Notes: generated by a model from the sequence alone, not told the origin. A stretch of DNA of 64,000 bases from Pseudomonas koreensis (GCF_025447595.1 NZ_JAOEJU010000011.1:1-64000); one strand, 5' to 3'. Shown: positions 18,646-27,827, counted from the stretch's first letter. Numbers and translations are program-made.

Positions 18646-20823
18646 ATGTCACTGCATCCGCAGTTTCTATTTGATCAAGGCCTCAAGGATATCGACCACG
18701 GCGGCTTTTTCGCCGTGACCGATGCCAGTGGCGAGGTTGCGATTTCCAGCGACAAGCAGTTGCAGGATCAGGTCGCGGCGACGCTCTATCAGGCCGAGCA
18801 CGGCGATGATGTCGAGCTGCGTTTTGCCCATGACGGGCTGATGCGTTTGCATGATGCGTCGAATGGCGGTTTTCACGAGCTGGCCGACCGCTACTGGACG
18901 CCGCACGGCTCCGGACGCTGCCGCACGCTGGCGCAGCAACTGGACGCGCTGGCGGCATTGATTGCCTATCAGCGCCGGGTGCCGCAGGACGCAGCGAACA
19001 ATGCAGCGATCCACGGTCTGCTGGAAAAGGTTGAAGCGCTCTACGCCCGTTCCACAGTCGCCGGTCTGTACAGCAGCGACTGGTCGACGCCGCTGGAACT
19101 CGCGACTTCGATCGATCTCGACATCAGCGCCACGGCGTTGCTGGCGCGTATCGACAATCAGTCGTTGGGTCTCGGCCTGGTCGGGCACTTGCAGATTCAT
19201 GCAGAGAACCTGATCGGTCGGGTGGCTGGTAGCGACAGCCAATCCTGTGTCGATGTGGCGCTGACCCGTTGCGGTGTGCGGGCTCAAGTCAGCCTGGTGC
19301 TGGCGCAACTGGCCGATGTGCGCGACGACAATGCGTTGTCGAATCTGGCCCGTTCATTCCTGCTGCAAACTCTGGCGCTGTTCCGCGATCCGGCCTACGG
19401 CGGGTATTGGGATCGGGTCGGGATCAACGGCAAAGTGCGCTGCGACTGGCACACCTCGTACAAAAATCACGAGTCGCCATTTCCGATCAAGACTGCCTAC
19501 GACGTGGCGTTGCTGTTGCAGGCGATTCAGGCCTTGCCATCCGGCGCGAGCGAAGCCGACCGGGCTTCGGTGACATCCGCTTTGCTGGAGTTTCACGACG
19601 CCCGCAATGGCGGTCTGTTCATGGGCAAGGGCTATTTCTGGTCGACACCGGATGACCCGACGGTGCCGTTCATTCGGCAGTTCTGGGCGCCGCCGCGTCA
19701 GCCGGGGATCTTCAGCATCGGCAACCTGACGTACCTGCCGTTGCACCTGAAGAGCCTGAAAACCCAGCTCGCCGCGGCTCACGCCTTGCAGTCCATCGAA
19801 CCGACTGCTGCCGTCAATCATCATGACGATGCGGCGTTGGTAAACCGTGAGCTGCAAGTGATCGATGGCAGTGGTGATGTGCAGCGCATTCATCCGAATG
19901 GCGTGCCGACCATCAATGTTGATCTGCAGCGTTATCTGGCGTGGCTGGCCAAGGCTCGGGCATCGAATGAAACGCCATATGGGCTGACCGCCGAAACCGC
20001 GCCGCTGGGTTTCCGTGCCGACAAGACCTGGCAGGTGTTTTCCGGGCTGCACGTGATTTCGGACTTGCACGCGCTGGGTCTGCAAATCGAAAACAAGGCC
20101 AGCCTGATCGACTGCATCAGGGCCTCGCAAAACACCGACGGCGGATTCGCCGAGCAACCGGGGCATCTGAGCGATGTGTTCGCCACCTACTGCGCGGTGT
20201 TGTCGCTGCGGGTGTTGGGCGCGTTGCCGAACGATATCGGCGGTTGCGTGCGTTACCTGCAAGCGTGCCAAAACCCCGATGGCGGGTTCGGCGATGTGCC
20301 GGGTTTCGGCTCGGACATCTGGCACACCAACCTGGCAGTGCTGTCGCTGCACGCGCTGGAAGCCAAGGCGCCGGACGAGCAGGGCGTGATGGCGTTTGCC
20401 CTGCGCTGCCGCTCCGCCGACGGCGGTTTCGCCAACAAGCCCGGATATCCGCCAGACGCGTTTTCGGTGTACCGCGTGGTGTCGACGCTGTTCATTCTCA
20501 ACCGACGCATCGTCGATGCCGAGCAGACCGTCGCCTGGCTGCAAAAGCTGCAACTGGCCAACGGTTCGTTCCACTACCGGCCAGGCAAAGCGGTCAGTCT
20601 GGTGGGCACTTACATGGCCATCGCGGCAATGTTTCTGCTCGACGCGCAGCCGACGTATTTGCAGGAATCGAAAGACTGGATCGCTTCCCATCAGAAGCAG
20701 GACGGTGGATTCGGTCCGCTCAATGCGACCTCGGCGACCACCGACGAAAGCTTCGTTTGCATCCAGACGCTGCTGATTCTCGAGCAAGGGCTGTCGCCAT
20801 ACTGGGTCGCGTTGTTGAACTGA
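18646..20823 (+). CDS. double alpha-toroid protein: AGE-like N-domain plus prenyltransferase/squalene-cyclase-type repeats
   Basis: A 725-residue cytosolic protein. The N-terminal half (about 1-380) has repeated GG-aromatic loops (NGGFHELADRYW, YGGYWDRVGING, NGGLFMGKGYFW), as in (alpha/alpha)6-barrel N-acylglucosamine-2-epimerase-like folds. The C-terminal half (about 445-725) has five repeats of 45-50 residues with DGGF cores (498, 545 and later), as in protein prenyltransferase beta subunits and squalene cyclases. Two of three prenyltransferase zinc ligands seem placed correctly (D510 in LSDVF, H560 in IWHT); the middle cysteine is replaced by F512. No DxDD or QW cyclase motif is evident. 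It lies mid-operon between glycosyltransferase and rmlB. I cannot name a function. Confidence 0.7.
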   Translation: MSLHPQFLFDQGLKDIDHGGFFAVTDASGEVAISSDKQLQDQVAATLYQAEHGDDVELRFAHDGLMRLHDASNGGFHELADRYWTPHGSGRCRTLAQQLDALAALIAYQRRVPQDAANNAAIHGLLEKVEALYARSTVAGLYSSDWSTPLELATSIDLDISATALLARIDNQSLGLGLVGHLQIHAENLIGRVAGSDSQSCVDVALTRCGVRAQVSLVLAQLADVRDDNALSNLARSFLLQTLALFRDPAYGGYWDRVGINGKVRCDWHTSYKNHESPFPIKTAYDVALLLQAIQALPSGASEADRASVTSALLEFHDARNGGLFMGKGYFWSTPDDPTVPFIRQFWAPPRQPGIFSIGNLTYLPLHLKSLKTQLAAAHALQSIEPTAAVNHHDDAALVNRELQVIDGSGDVQRIHPNGVPTINVDLQRYLAWLAKARASNETPYGLTAETAPLGFRADKTWQVFSGLHVISDLHALGLQIENKASLIDCIRASQNTDGGFAEQPGHLSDVFATYCAVLSLRVLGALPNDIGGCVRYLQACQNPDGGFGDVPGFGSDIWHTNLAVLSLHALEAKAPDEQGVMAFALRCRSADGGFANKPGYPPDAFSVYRVVSTLFILNRRIVDAEQTVAWLQKLQLANGSFHYRPGKAVSLVGTYMAIAAMFLLDAQPTYLQESKDWIASHQKQDGGFGPLNATSATTDESFVCIQTLLILEQGLSPYWVALLN

Positions 20824-20877
20824 CCTGCACACAGCATCGAAGGACGTTCAATCATCATTTTGCCAGGGGAGGCGCTG

Positions 20878-21960
20878 ATGAAAATTTTAGTGACAGGGGG
20901 CGCGGGCTTCATTGGCTCGGCCGTGGTGCGGTTTCTGATCGAAGAGACCGAATGTGAAGTGATCAACGTCGACAAACTGACCTACGCCGGCAACCTTGAA
21001 TCGCTGGCCGATGTGTCTGACTCGCCGCGTTACCGGTTCTGTCAGATCGACATCTGTGACAAACCCGCGTTGGACGAACTGTTCGCACGGCTGCAACCGG
21101 ATGCAGTGATGCACCTGGCCGCCGAGTCCCACGTGGACCGCTCGATCGATGGCCCGCAAGCCTTCATCGAAACCAACATCGTCGGCACCTACACGATGCT
21201 CGAAGCCGCGCGCGGTTACTGGAGCCGACTGGACGCGGCGCGACAGGCGGCGTTCCGTTTCCATCATATTTCCACCGATGAAGTGTACGGCGACCTGGAG
21301 CCTGAAGATCCAGCGTTCACCGAGCGCACGCCGTACGCGCCAAGTTCGCCGTACTCGGCGACCAAGGCCGGTTCCGATCATCTGGTCCGCGCCTGGCATC
21401 GCACCTTCGGCCTGCCGGTGGTGATGAGCAACTGCTCGAACAATTACGGGCCTTATCACTTCCCGGAAAAACTGATTCCCCACGTCATTCTCAATGCACT
21501 GCAAGGCAAACCGTTGCCGGTGTACGGCGATGGTGCGCAGATTCGCGACTGGCTGTTCGTCGAAGATCACGCCCGCGCGCTGTATGCGGTGGTCACGCGC
21601 GGTGAGGTCGGGCAGACCTACAACATCGGCGGCCACAACGAGAAAACCAACCTGGAAGTGGTGCACACCCTGTGCGATCTGCTTGAGGCGCGCGGTGCGG
21701 AAAAACCGGCGGGCGTTGCGCACTTCCGCGACCTGATCACCTTCGTCAAGGATCGTCCGGGCCACGATAAACGTTACGCGGTCGACGCCGGAAAAATCCA
21801 CGCGACGCTTGGCTGGACGCCGCAGGAAACCTTCGAAAGCGGCATGCAGAAAACCGTCGACTGGTATCTGGATAACCGCCCCTGGTGGGTGCGGATGATG
21901 TCCGGTGCCTACGCGTTGGAGCGCCTCGGCGAGCAGCGCGACGAAGCCCTCGTGGCCTGA
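20878..21960 (+). CDS. rmlB: dTDP-glucose 4,6-dehydratase
   Basis: Converts dTDP-glucose to dTDP-4-keto-6-deoxyglucose, the branch point to rhamnose and other 6-deoxysugars. The 360-residue extended SDR has an NAD motif TGGAGFIG (6-13), the dehydratase active site TDE (133-135) and the YSATK catalytic pair (Y159, K163). The family sequences SNCSNNYGPYHFPEKLIP and RPGHDKRYA are also present. The start at 20878 follows GGGGAGG by 6 nt. It is fourth in the operon. rmlC and rmlD are absent from the window, so the sugar may not be rhamnose or may rely on genes elsewhere. Confidence 0.95.
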   Translation: MKILVTGGAGFIGSAVVRFLIEETECEVINVDKLTYAGNLESLADVSDSPRYRFCQIDICDKPALDELFARLQPDAVMHLAAESHVDRSIDGPQAFIETNIVGTYTMLEAARGYWSRLDAARQAAFRFHHISTDEVYGDLEPEDPAFTERTPYAPSSPYSATKAGSDHLVRAWHRTFGLPVVMSNCSNNYGPYHFPEKLIPHVILNALQGKPLPVYGDGAQIRDWLFVEDHARALYAVVTRGEVGQTYNIGGHNEKTNLEVVHTLCDLLEARGAEKPAGVAHFRDLITFVKDRPGHDKRYAVDAGKIHATLGWTPQETFESGMQKTVDWYLDNRPWWVRMMSGAYALERLGEQRDEALVA

Positions 21961-22002
21961 ACACTCAGTCATTCAAATCTCACTGCTTGAAAGGAAAAAG
22001 GC

Positions 22003-22926
22003 ATGGCCAAGTACAAAGGAATTCTGCTGGCGGGCGGCGCCGGTTCGCGTCTGCACCCAATCACTCTGGGCGTCTCGAAACAGTCGCTGCCGGTGTATGA
22101 CAAACCGATGATCTATTACCCGCTGTCGGTGCTGATGCTGGCGGAAATCCGCGAGATCCTGATCATCTCCACGCCGGAAGATCTGCCGGGCTTCCAGCGC
22201 ATGCTCGGCGACGGCAGCCAGTTGGGCCTGAGCCTGAGCTACGCGGTGCAGCCGAGTCCGGACGGCCTCGCTCAGGCGTTCATCATCGGTCGCGAATTCG
22301 TCGGTGAAGACAACGTGTGCCTGGTGCTCGGCGACAACATTTTCTACGGCGCCGGTTTCGGTGAAACCTTGCTGCAGGCCACCGCTCGCGATGAAGGCGC
22401 CACAGTCTTCGGCTACTACGTGGCCGATCCCGAGCGCTTTGGCGTGGTGGAATTCGATGCTGACGGCAAGGCCCTGAGCATCTGCGAAAAACCGAGCGAT
22501 CCGAAGTCGAACTACGCCGTCACCGGCCTGTACTTCTACGACAACGAAGTGCTGCAGATTGCCGCCGACATCAAGCCGTCGCCGCGCGGCGAGCTGGAGA
22601 TCACCGACGTCAACAACGTCTATCTGCAACGCGGAAAATTGAACGTGTCGGTGATGGGCCGTGGGATGGCGTGGCTGGATACCGGCACCCACGATGCGTT
22701 GATGGAAGCCGGCAATTTCGTGCAGGCCATCGAGAAACGCCAGGGTCTGAAAATCGCCTGCCTCGAAGAGATCGCCTACCACAAGGGCTGGATCGACGAC
22801 GCGCAATTGCTGGTGCACGCGGGCAGCATGAGCAAGACCGGTTACGGTCAGTATCTGGCGCGGCTGATCAACGATGATGTGGTGGTTTCGATGGATGCGC
22901 AGCGCCCGCTCAAGGGCGCTGCCTGA
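22003..22926 (+). CDS. rmlA: glucose-1-phosphate thymidylyltransferase
   Basis: Makes dTDP-glucose from glucose-1-phosphate and dTTP, feeding RmlB. The 307-residue nucleotidyltransferase has the signature LLAGGAGSRLHPIT (8-21; a serine at the usual threonine position), followed by KQSLPVYDKPMIYYPLS, GDNIFYG and AWLDTGTHDAL. The ribosome site GAAAGGAAAAAGGC lies before the ATG. It is the last gene of the sugar operon, 42 nt after rmlB. A REP pair follows. Confidence 0.96.
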   Translation: MAKYKGILLAGGAGSRLHPITLGVSKQSLPVYDKPMIYYPLSVLMLAEIREILIISTPEDLPGFQRMLGDGSQLGLSLSYAVQPSPDGLAQAFIIGREFVGEDNVCLVLGDNIFYGAGFGETLLQATARDEGATVFGYYVADPERFGVVEFDADGKALSICEKPSDPKSNYAVTGLYFYDNEVLQIAADIKPSPRGELEITDVNNVYLQRGKLNVSVMGRGMAWLDTGTHDALMEAGNFVQAIEKRQGLKIACLEEIAYHKGWIDDAQLLVHAGSMSKTGYGQYLARLINDDVVVSMDAQRPLKGAA

Positions 22927-22941
22927 CCGTTGCGAGATCAA

Positions 22942-23031
22942 TGTGGGAGCGAGCTTGCTCGCGAAAGGGGTCCATCAGTCAATGATGCTGTTGAACGTGA
23001 CGGCCCCTTCGCGAGCAAGCTCGCTCCCACA
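22942..23031. repeat. REPIN (inverted pair of REP sequences), copy A
   Basis: Two outward-facing REP sequences with mirrored ends (TGTGGGAGCGAGCTTGCTCG and its complement near 23012-23031), spaced by about 45 nt. This is the common REP type of fluorescens-group pseudomonads. It separates rmlA from the convergent monooxygenase gene, whose stop codon lies 3 nt after the repeat. Confidence 0.9.
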
Positions 23032-23034
23032 GGT

Positions 23035-24171
23035 TCAGTGGCCGGTCACGCTGTCGAGTTCGGCAGCTTTGACCATGGTGCGTGGATCGGCAGACGGCGT
23101 TTGCAAACGGGCCAGGCGATTGGCATGTGTCGGCGCTTCGGCCGCCAGCGGCGAGCGGCGTTTGCGGGTTTCTTCACGCAGCACCGGCAACACTTCCTTG
23201 CCGAACATGTCGAGTTGTTCCAGCACGGTCTTCAGCGGAATGCCGCCATGGTCGAACAGGAACAGCTGGCGCTGATAGTCGCCGAAGTACTCGCGGAAGG
23301 TCAGGGTCTTGTCGATGATTTCCTGAGGACTGCCGACGGCCAGCGGGGTCATTTCCATGAACTCTTCCAGGGACGGGCCATGGCCGTACACCGGGGCGTT
23401 GTCGAAGTAGGGGCGGAACTCACGGCGTGCATCCTGAGAGTTGCGACGCATGAAAATATGCCCGCCGAGACCGACTATCGCCTGCTCCGGCGTGCCGTGA
23501 CCGTAATGGGCAAACCGCGCGCGGTAGAACTCGACCAGCGCCATGAAATGCTCACGGGGCCAGAGGATGTGGCTGGCGAAAAAACCGTCGCCGTAATACG
23601 CGGCCTGCTCGGCGATTTCCGGGGTGCGGATCGAGCCGTGCCAGACGAAGGGCGGCAGGTCATCGAGGGGCTTCGGGATCGAAGTGAAGTTTTTCAGCGG
23701 GGTGCGAAAGCGTCCGCTCCAGTTGAGGTCTTCTTCGCGCCAGAGCCGGTGCAGCAGGCGATAGTTTTCCATCGCCAGTGGCAGACCGTCGGCGATGCTC
23801 TTGCCGAACCAGGGATAGACCGGCGCAGTGTTGCCCCGGCCGAGCATCAGGTCCATGCGGCCGCCGCAGAGGTTTTGCAGCAGCGAATATTCTTCGGCCA
23901 GACGCACCGGATCGTTGGTGCTGATCAGGGTGGTGGACGTCGAGAGAATGATGCGTTGGGTCTTGGCTGCGATGTAGGCCAGCAGCGTGGTGGGAGAGGA
24001 GGTGATGAACGGGGGATTGTGGTGCTCGCCGGTGGCGAACACGTCCAGTCCGATGTCTTCGGCCTTCTGCGCAATTTGCAGGGTGGCCTGGATGCGCTCG
24101 GATTCGCTGGGGGTACGGGCGTTGGTAGGGTCTTGTGTGACGTCGCCAACGGTGTAGATCCCGAATTGCAT
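23035..24171 (-). CDS. luciferase-like (LLM class) flavin-dependent oxidoreductase
   Basis: A 378-residue bacterial-luciferase-superfamily protein, expected to use reduced FMN from a separate reductase to oxygenate its substrate. Family sequences are FATGEHHNPPFITSSP, STSTTLISTNDPVRLAEEYS, GGRMDLMLGRGNTAPVYPWF and PPFVWHGSIRTPEIAEQAA. The ATG at 24171 follows GGAGGC with a short spacer; the open frame upstream to 24276 runs over the promoter and is rejected. It is divergent from the beta-hydroxyacid dehydrogenase homologue across a shared operator. The flavin reductase at 33873 has the same operator and is a natural partner. The substrate is unknown. Confidence 0.9.
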   Translation of the reverse strand: MQFGIYTVGDVTQDPTNARTPSESERIQATLQIAQKAEDIGLDVFATGEHHNPPFITSSPTTLLAYIAAKTQRIILSTSTTLISTNDPVRLAEEYSLLQNLCGGRMDLMLGRGNTAPVYPWFGKSIADGLPLAMENYRLLHRLWREEDLNWSGRFRTPLKNFTSIPKPLDDLPPFVWHGSIRTPEIAEQAAYYGDGFFASHILWPREHFMALVEFYRARFAHYGHGTPEQAIVGLGGHIFMRRNSQDARREFRPYFDNAPVYGHGPSLEEFMEMTPLAVGSPQEIIDKTLTFREYFGDYQRQLFLFDHGGIPLKTVLEQLDMFGKEVLPVLREETRKRRSPLAAEAPTHANRLARLQTPSADPRTMVKAAELDSVTGH

Positions 24172-24242
24172 AAAGCCTCCTTGCCTTGGGTAAAGGTGTG
24201 TTTGAAACCCTTGCCGCGAAGAATGAATCATCGCGGCACTTG

Positions 24243-24267
24243 AAATGTACGCCTGTACACGTACAAT
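24243..24267. promoter_or_regulatory. operator palindrome copy 2 within a divergent promoter
   Basis: GTACGCCTGTACACGTAC at 24247-24264 lies between TTGAAA (24240-24245) and TACAAT (24262-24267), a 16-nt spacer, for the rightward gene. On the minus strand, TTGCGA, a 17-nt spacer and TACATT can be read for the leftward monooxygenase gene. A bound protein would block both promoters. Confidence 0.7.
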
Positions 24268-24326
24268 CGCAAACATGGGTCATTGCACAAACGGATTTGA
24301 AGACCTCATCGAGAGAGGAGCGCGAC

Positions 24327-25202
24327 ATGGAACTGGGATTTATCGGTCTGGGCACGATGGGCGTACCGATGGTGCTGAACCTGCTGAAAGCCGGGCATCG
24401 GGTCCGCGTGTGGAATCGTTCGTCGGCACCGCTGGAAGCACTGGCCAAGGCCGGCGCTGAAGCTGTCGAGACACCGGCACTGGCGGCGCAGGCCGAGGTG
24501 CTGATTTCGATGCTCGGCGATGACGCGGCGATCCGCTCGGTGTTCTTCGACGCCAAGGCGCTGGAAGGTCTGCGGGCCGGCAGCGTTCACGTCAACATGT
24601 CCACGGTGTCCGTGGCGCTGGCCAAAGAACTGGCGGCCGTGCATGAAGCACGCGGCGTCGGTTACGTGTCGGCACCGGTGCTGGGGCGGGTCGATGTGGC
24701 GGCTGCCGGCAATCTGAACATTCTTGCCTCCGGGCCCGCCGAAGCACTGGCCCGGGTGCAGCCGCTGTTCGATGTGCTGGGGCGCAAGACCTGGACGTTC
24801 GGCGACACGGCCGAGGTGGCCTGCGCCGCCAAACTGTCGGCCAATCTGATGATCGCGTCGGCGATCGAGTCCCTGGCCGAAGCCTCGACCCTGGCCGGCG
24901 GTTACGGGATCAGTCGCGAGGCGTTCATCGAAATGATCACTTCGACCCTGTTCGCCGTGCCGGTCTATCAGGGCTACGGCAAGCTGATGGTCGATGAAAC
25001 ATTCGAGCCGGCCGGTTTCAAATTGTCGCTGGGTCTCAAGGACGTACGCCTGGCGCTGGAAGCCGGGGAGGCTGCCCAAGTGCCGCTGCCGTTTGCCAGC
25101 GTGTTGAAGGACAACCTGCTGGACGGAATGGCCCATGGTCAGGCCGATCAGGACTGGGCCTCACTGTCGAAAGTTAGTGACCGGCGTGCCGGCGTGAAGT
25201 AA
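24327..25202 (+). CDS. NAD(P)-dependent beta-hydroxyacid dehydrogenase family protein
   Basis: A 291-residue member of the 3-hydroxyisobutyrate dehydrogenase / imine reductase superfamily. Rossmann motif GFIGLGTMGVPMVLNLLKAG; the substrate loop is SAPVLGRVDVAAAGNL instead of the usual APVSGG; the catalytic lysine is kept (K169 in KLSANLM). The ATG at 24327 follows GAGAGAGGAG. The ORF is open from 24186, but that part is promoter. It is a distant paralogue of MmsB at 14511. It is controlled from the operator shared with the LLM monooxygenase, so the two probably act on one pathway. The substrate is unknown. Confidence 0.85.
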   Translation: MELGFIGLGTMGVPMVLNLLKAGHRVRVWNRSSAPLEALAKAGAEAVETPALAAQAEVLISMLGDDAAIRSVFFDAKALEGLRAGSVHVNMSTVSVALAKELAAVHEARGVGYVSAPVLGRVDVAAAGNLNILASGPAEALARVQPLFDVLGRKTWTFGDTAEVACAAKLSANLMIASAIESLAEASTLAGGYGISREAFIEMITSTLFAVPVYQGYGKLMVDETFEPAGFKLSLGLKDVRLALEAGEAAQVPLPFASVLKDNLLDGMAHGQADQDWASLSKVSDRRAGVK

Positions 25203-25218
25203 TCAAAAAGATTCAAGA

Positions 25219-25244
25219 AACGTAACTTGTTCGCAAGTTACGTT
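25219..25244 (+). terminator. strong TTCG hairpin after the dehydrogenase gene
   Basis: Perfect 11-bp stem AACGTAACTTG / CAAGTTACGTT closed by TTCG. There is no clear U-tract after it (GGCCTCTTG), so it may stabilise the 3' end or terminate weakly. Confidence 0.5.
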
Positions 25245-25321
25245 GGCCTCTTGCGCCTTGCGTAATTGTCGGACAGTGATTGCTCTTTTATTGGGAAATG
25301 AAAGAAGTCTGATAATAGTGC

Positions 25322-25351
25322 TTGTCAAATGTACGACTGTAGACGTACATT
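25322..25351 (+). promoter_or_regulatory. operator palindrome copy 3 in the promoter of the acyl-CoA-dehydrogenase-like gene
   Basis: GTACGACTGTAGACGTAC at 25331-25348; extended by AAAT/ATTT it forms a near-perfect 22-bp palindrome. It lies between TTGTCA (25322-25327) and TACATT (25346-25351), about 83 bases before the gene start. Confidence 0.7.
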
Positions 25352-25433
25352 TTTATCGGGGTTTAACAACAATAAAAAGTTCTGTCTGTTTTTTCGTCTG
25401 CTGATCGTAAATAAATAATAGCTAGGAGCCGTT

Positions 25434-26591
25434 ATGAAAAATCTAATGCAATGGAACAGCCTTCCCTCCGAATCCAATGAATGGCTCGAGAAGGTGCGTG
25501 CACTCAATCCGCTGATTATTCAGCACCGCGATTACAGCGAGCAGACAAATGCGACGCACAAGGATGTGATGTCCCGATTCTTCAAGGAGGGTTTTGGCCG
25601 CACCTCGGTGTCCAAGGCGTTTGGCGGATCCCAGGTCGATATCCAGACCACCTCGGCCCTGCTGCTGGAATTCGCCCGGTTTGACGCCTCGCTGTCCTGG
25701 CAGCTGGCGGTGCAAGTGGCGATGGGGCGCCTGTCGGATTACCTGCCGGAAGCCACTTCCGAAGCGATCTACAACCACTGCGACGGTTTCGTGATCGGCG
25801 CCATCCACTCAGGTGGCGAAGCGCTGCCGATGGGCGACGAGTACCTGCTGAGCGGCAAATGGGCGTTCGCCAGTGGCTCGGCCCACGCCGACTGGCTGGT
25901 CTGCACCGCCACGGTCAAAGGCACCGAAAACAACACCACCCCGGAAGTGCGGATGTTCTTCGTCCCCGCCAGCCAGTGCACCATCCTGCCGACCTGGGAC
26001 ACCCTGGGCATGCGCGGCACCGGCAGCCATCACTTCCAGTGCTCCAATGTGATCGTCCACAAGTCCTTCTCGCTGGACGTCGAAACCCTCAAGCAATCCC
26101 CCGAAGCGCGCAGCTCCCGGGCCTATGCCACCGGTTACTACGAATTCGGCACCCTGGCGGCGATGTCCACCGTGCTGGGCGTGGCCCGGGCGGCGGTCGA
26201 TCATTTCCGCAACGACCGCGCCGTGAACACCGATCCGGGTCTGGAAGGGGTGATCTTCGAGAAGACCGGCCGCGCCATCTCCTCGGTGCACACCGCACAA
26301 TTGCTGCTGGAAGATGCGATCCACCAGGTCATCAACCGGGGTGAAACCATCGGCGAACCGGTCAGCGCCCGTGTCGGCCTGGCAGCCTCGGTGCTGACCG
26401 AGAACTCGGTCAATGCGGTCAACCAGATCTATTCGATGGCCGGTTCCAAAGCCGTTTACAAGTCGCACTTCCTGGAGCGTTGCTTCCGCGATATCCACAC
26501 TGGTTCGAAGCACTTCACGCTTTCGCCTTTGAACTTGCACGGTATCGGCAAGTACTACCTGGATAAAACCAACGTACTGGCCGCGGCGTAA
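25434..26591 (+). CDS. acyl-CoA dehydrogenase-fold flavoenzyme (possible group D monooxygenase)
   Basis: A 385-residue protein of the acyl-CoA dehydrogenase superfamily. It has an N-terminal helical part, a beta domain with WAFASGSAHADWLVC and LGMRGTGSHHFQCSNV, and a C-terminal helical domain ending in FRDIHTGSKHFTLSP. These features resemble flavin-dependent group D monooxygenases (HsaA, DszC, SfnB type), which take reduced flavin from a partner reductase; simple dehydrogenases usually keep a catalytic Glu that I cannot place here. The ribosome site TAGGAG lies 5 nt before the ATG. It is preceded by the shared operator. Substrate unknown; an aromatic or sulfur compound is possible. Confidence 0.82.
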   Translation: MKNLMQWNSLPSESNEWLEKVRALNPLIIQHRDYSEQTNATHKDVMSRFFKEGFGRTSVSKAFGGSQVDIQTTSALLLEFARFDASLSWQLAVQVAMGRLSDYLPEATSEAIYNHCDGFVIGAIHSGGEALPMGDEYLLSGKWAFASGSAHADWLVCTATVKGTENNTTPEVRMFFVPASQCTILPTWDTLGMRGTGSHHFQCSNVIVHKSFSLDVETLKQSPEARSSRAYATGYYEFGTLAAMSTVLGVARAAVDHFRNDRAVNTDPGLEGVIFEKTGRAISSVHTAQLLLEDAIHQVINRGETIGEPVSARVGLAASVLTENSVNAVNQIYSMAGSKAVYKSHFLERCFRDIHTGSKHFTLSPLNLHGIGKYYLDKTNVLAAA

Positions 26592-26606
26592 CAGCGGATA
26601 AATAAA

Positions 26607-26655
26607 GCGGGCGCGTTTACAAGTGAAAGTTCACAGGGATCGATAACGCGCCCGC
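26607..26655. terminator. long GC-rich hairpin between the flavoenzyme and the efflux operon
   Basis: Perfect 11-bp stem GCGGGCGCGTT / AACGCGCCCGC with a 27-nt loop that contains a smaller stem (TGAA/TTCA). It lacks a U-tract. It may act as a 3' stabiliser or partial terminator upstream of the RND genes. Confidence 0.4.
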
Positions 26656-26726
26656 CTTAAGTTGCACCTTTATTTTCTTAAAACTCAAACTTTTGTGCTC
26701 GCAGCAAAGAGTCAAGGGAGTGCCAC

Positions 26727-27827
26727 ATGCTTGCTCGAAACATTATCAAGTCGCTGATCTTTATTGTTCTTGTGGTGGTGTTGTCCGCTGCACTGGGGTG
26801 GCGTTTCTGGTCGCCGCCACCGGCGGCGGCCGAACAACGGATCCCCAGCACCCGGGTCGGTCTGGCCGTGGTCAAGAAACAACCCTACACCTACTACCTC
26901 GAAGCCATCGGCAAACTCGAAGCCCAGCGTCAGGTGCTGGTGTCGGCTGAAGTCAGCGGCAAAGTGGTGGACATCGATTTCGAGTCCGGCGATGAAGTGA
27001 AGGCGGGGCAAGTGCTGCTCAAGCTCAACGACGCGCCGGAGCAAGGCGAACTGGTACGCCTGAAAGGCGAGTACGAATCGGCCAAGGCGCAGTTTGCCCG
27101 GGTTCAGGAACTAGCCAAGACCGGCGCCGAAAGCCGTCGCGCCTTCGACAGTGCCCGCGCTCAATACGACGCAGCCAAAGGCGACATGGAGCGCATGCAG
27201 GCGCAGATCGCCCAACGGCATATCCGCGCGCCGTTCGCCGGCACCCTCGGCATTCGCCAGGCGCATCTGGGCCAATACCTGCAAGCCGGCAGCGCGGTGG
27301 CGACCCTGACCGATCCGGGTCTGCTGCGCGTCAACTTCACCCTCGCCGAACGCGACGGTTCGCAAGTGCAACTGGGCCAGATCGTGCAAGCCAAGGTCGA
27401 TGCCTGGGGTGATGTGACCTTCGCCGGCAAGATCGTGGCGGTCGACCCGCAGATCAACCAGTCCCACACCATCAACGTTCAAGCGGTCATCACCGACACG
27501 CAAAAACGCCTGCGTCCCGGCATGTACGCACGGGTCTCGGTGACCCTGCCGCAGACCGCCGAGCTGCTGATTCCGGAAACCGCGATCACCTACAACGCCT
27601 ACGGCGAGAGCGTGTTCTCCGTCTACACCGACGAGGCCGGCGTGCAGAAGGTCAAGCGCGAAAGCATCAAGGTCGGCGAGCGCCGCGATGGCTGGGCGGT
27701 GGTCGACAAGGGCCTGACCGAAGGCGTGCAAGTGGTGACGTCCGGCCAGCTCAAGCTCCACGACGGCGTGGCGGTGGAAGGTGTCCCGGACACGATTGCT
27801 CTTAAACTCAGTGGGCTGGAAAAATGA
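26727..27827 (+). CDS. RND efflux periplasmic adaptor (MexA/AcrA family)
   Basis: A 366-residue membrane-fusion protein linking the RND pump to the outer-membrane channel. One N-terminal hydrophobic segment (about residues 7-26) without a lipobox points to a membrane anchor, not lipidation. The lipoyl half-motifs are VSAEVSGKVVDIDF and RAPFAGTLGIRQAHLGQYL, with a coiled-coil hairpin between them (about 110-165). It overlaps the pump gene by ATGA. The operon lies in the unassigned island, so export of the pathway product or protection from it is plausible. Confidence 0.93.
   Translation: MLARNIIKSLIFIVLVVVLSAALGWRFWSPPPAAAEQRIPSTRVGLAVVKKQPYTYYLEAIGKLEAQRQVLVSAEVSGKVVDIDFESGDEVKAGQVLLKLNDAPEQGELVRLKGEYESAKAQFARVQELAKTGAESRRAFDSARAQYDAAKGDMERMQAQIAQRHIRAPFAGTLGIRQAHLGQYLQAGSAVATLTDPGLLRVNFTLAERDGSQVQLGQIVQAKVDAWGDVTFAGKIVAVDPQINQSHTINVQAVITDTQKRLRPGMYARVSVTLPQTAELLIPETAITYNAYGESVFSVYTDEAGVQKVKRESIKVGERRDGWAVVDKGLTEGVQVVTSGQLKLHDGVAVEGVPDTIALKLSGLEK

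Noticed and set aside
18646..20823. A classical squalene-hopene cyclase
   Set aside because: The length is similar, but the DxDD acid motif and QW repeats are not seen, and the N-terminal half resembles AGE-type barrels.
16405..22926. dTDP-rhamnose (O-antigen) biosynthesis operon
   Set aside because: rmlC and rmlD are absent, the genes with it are not LPS assembly genes, and no flippase, ligase or polymerase is nearby.
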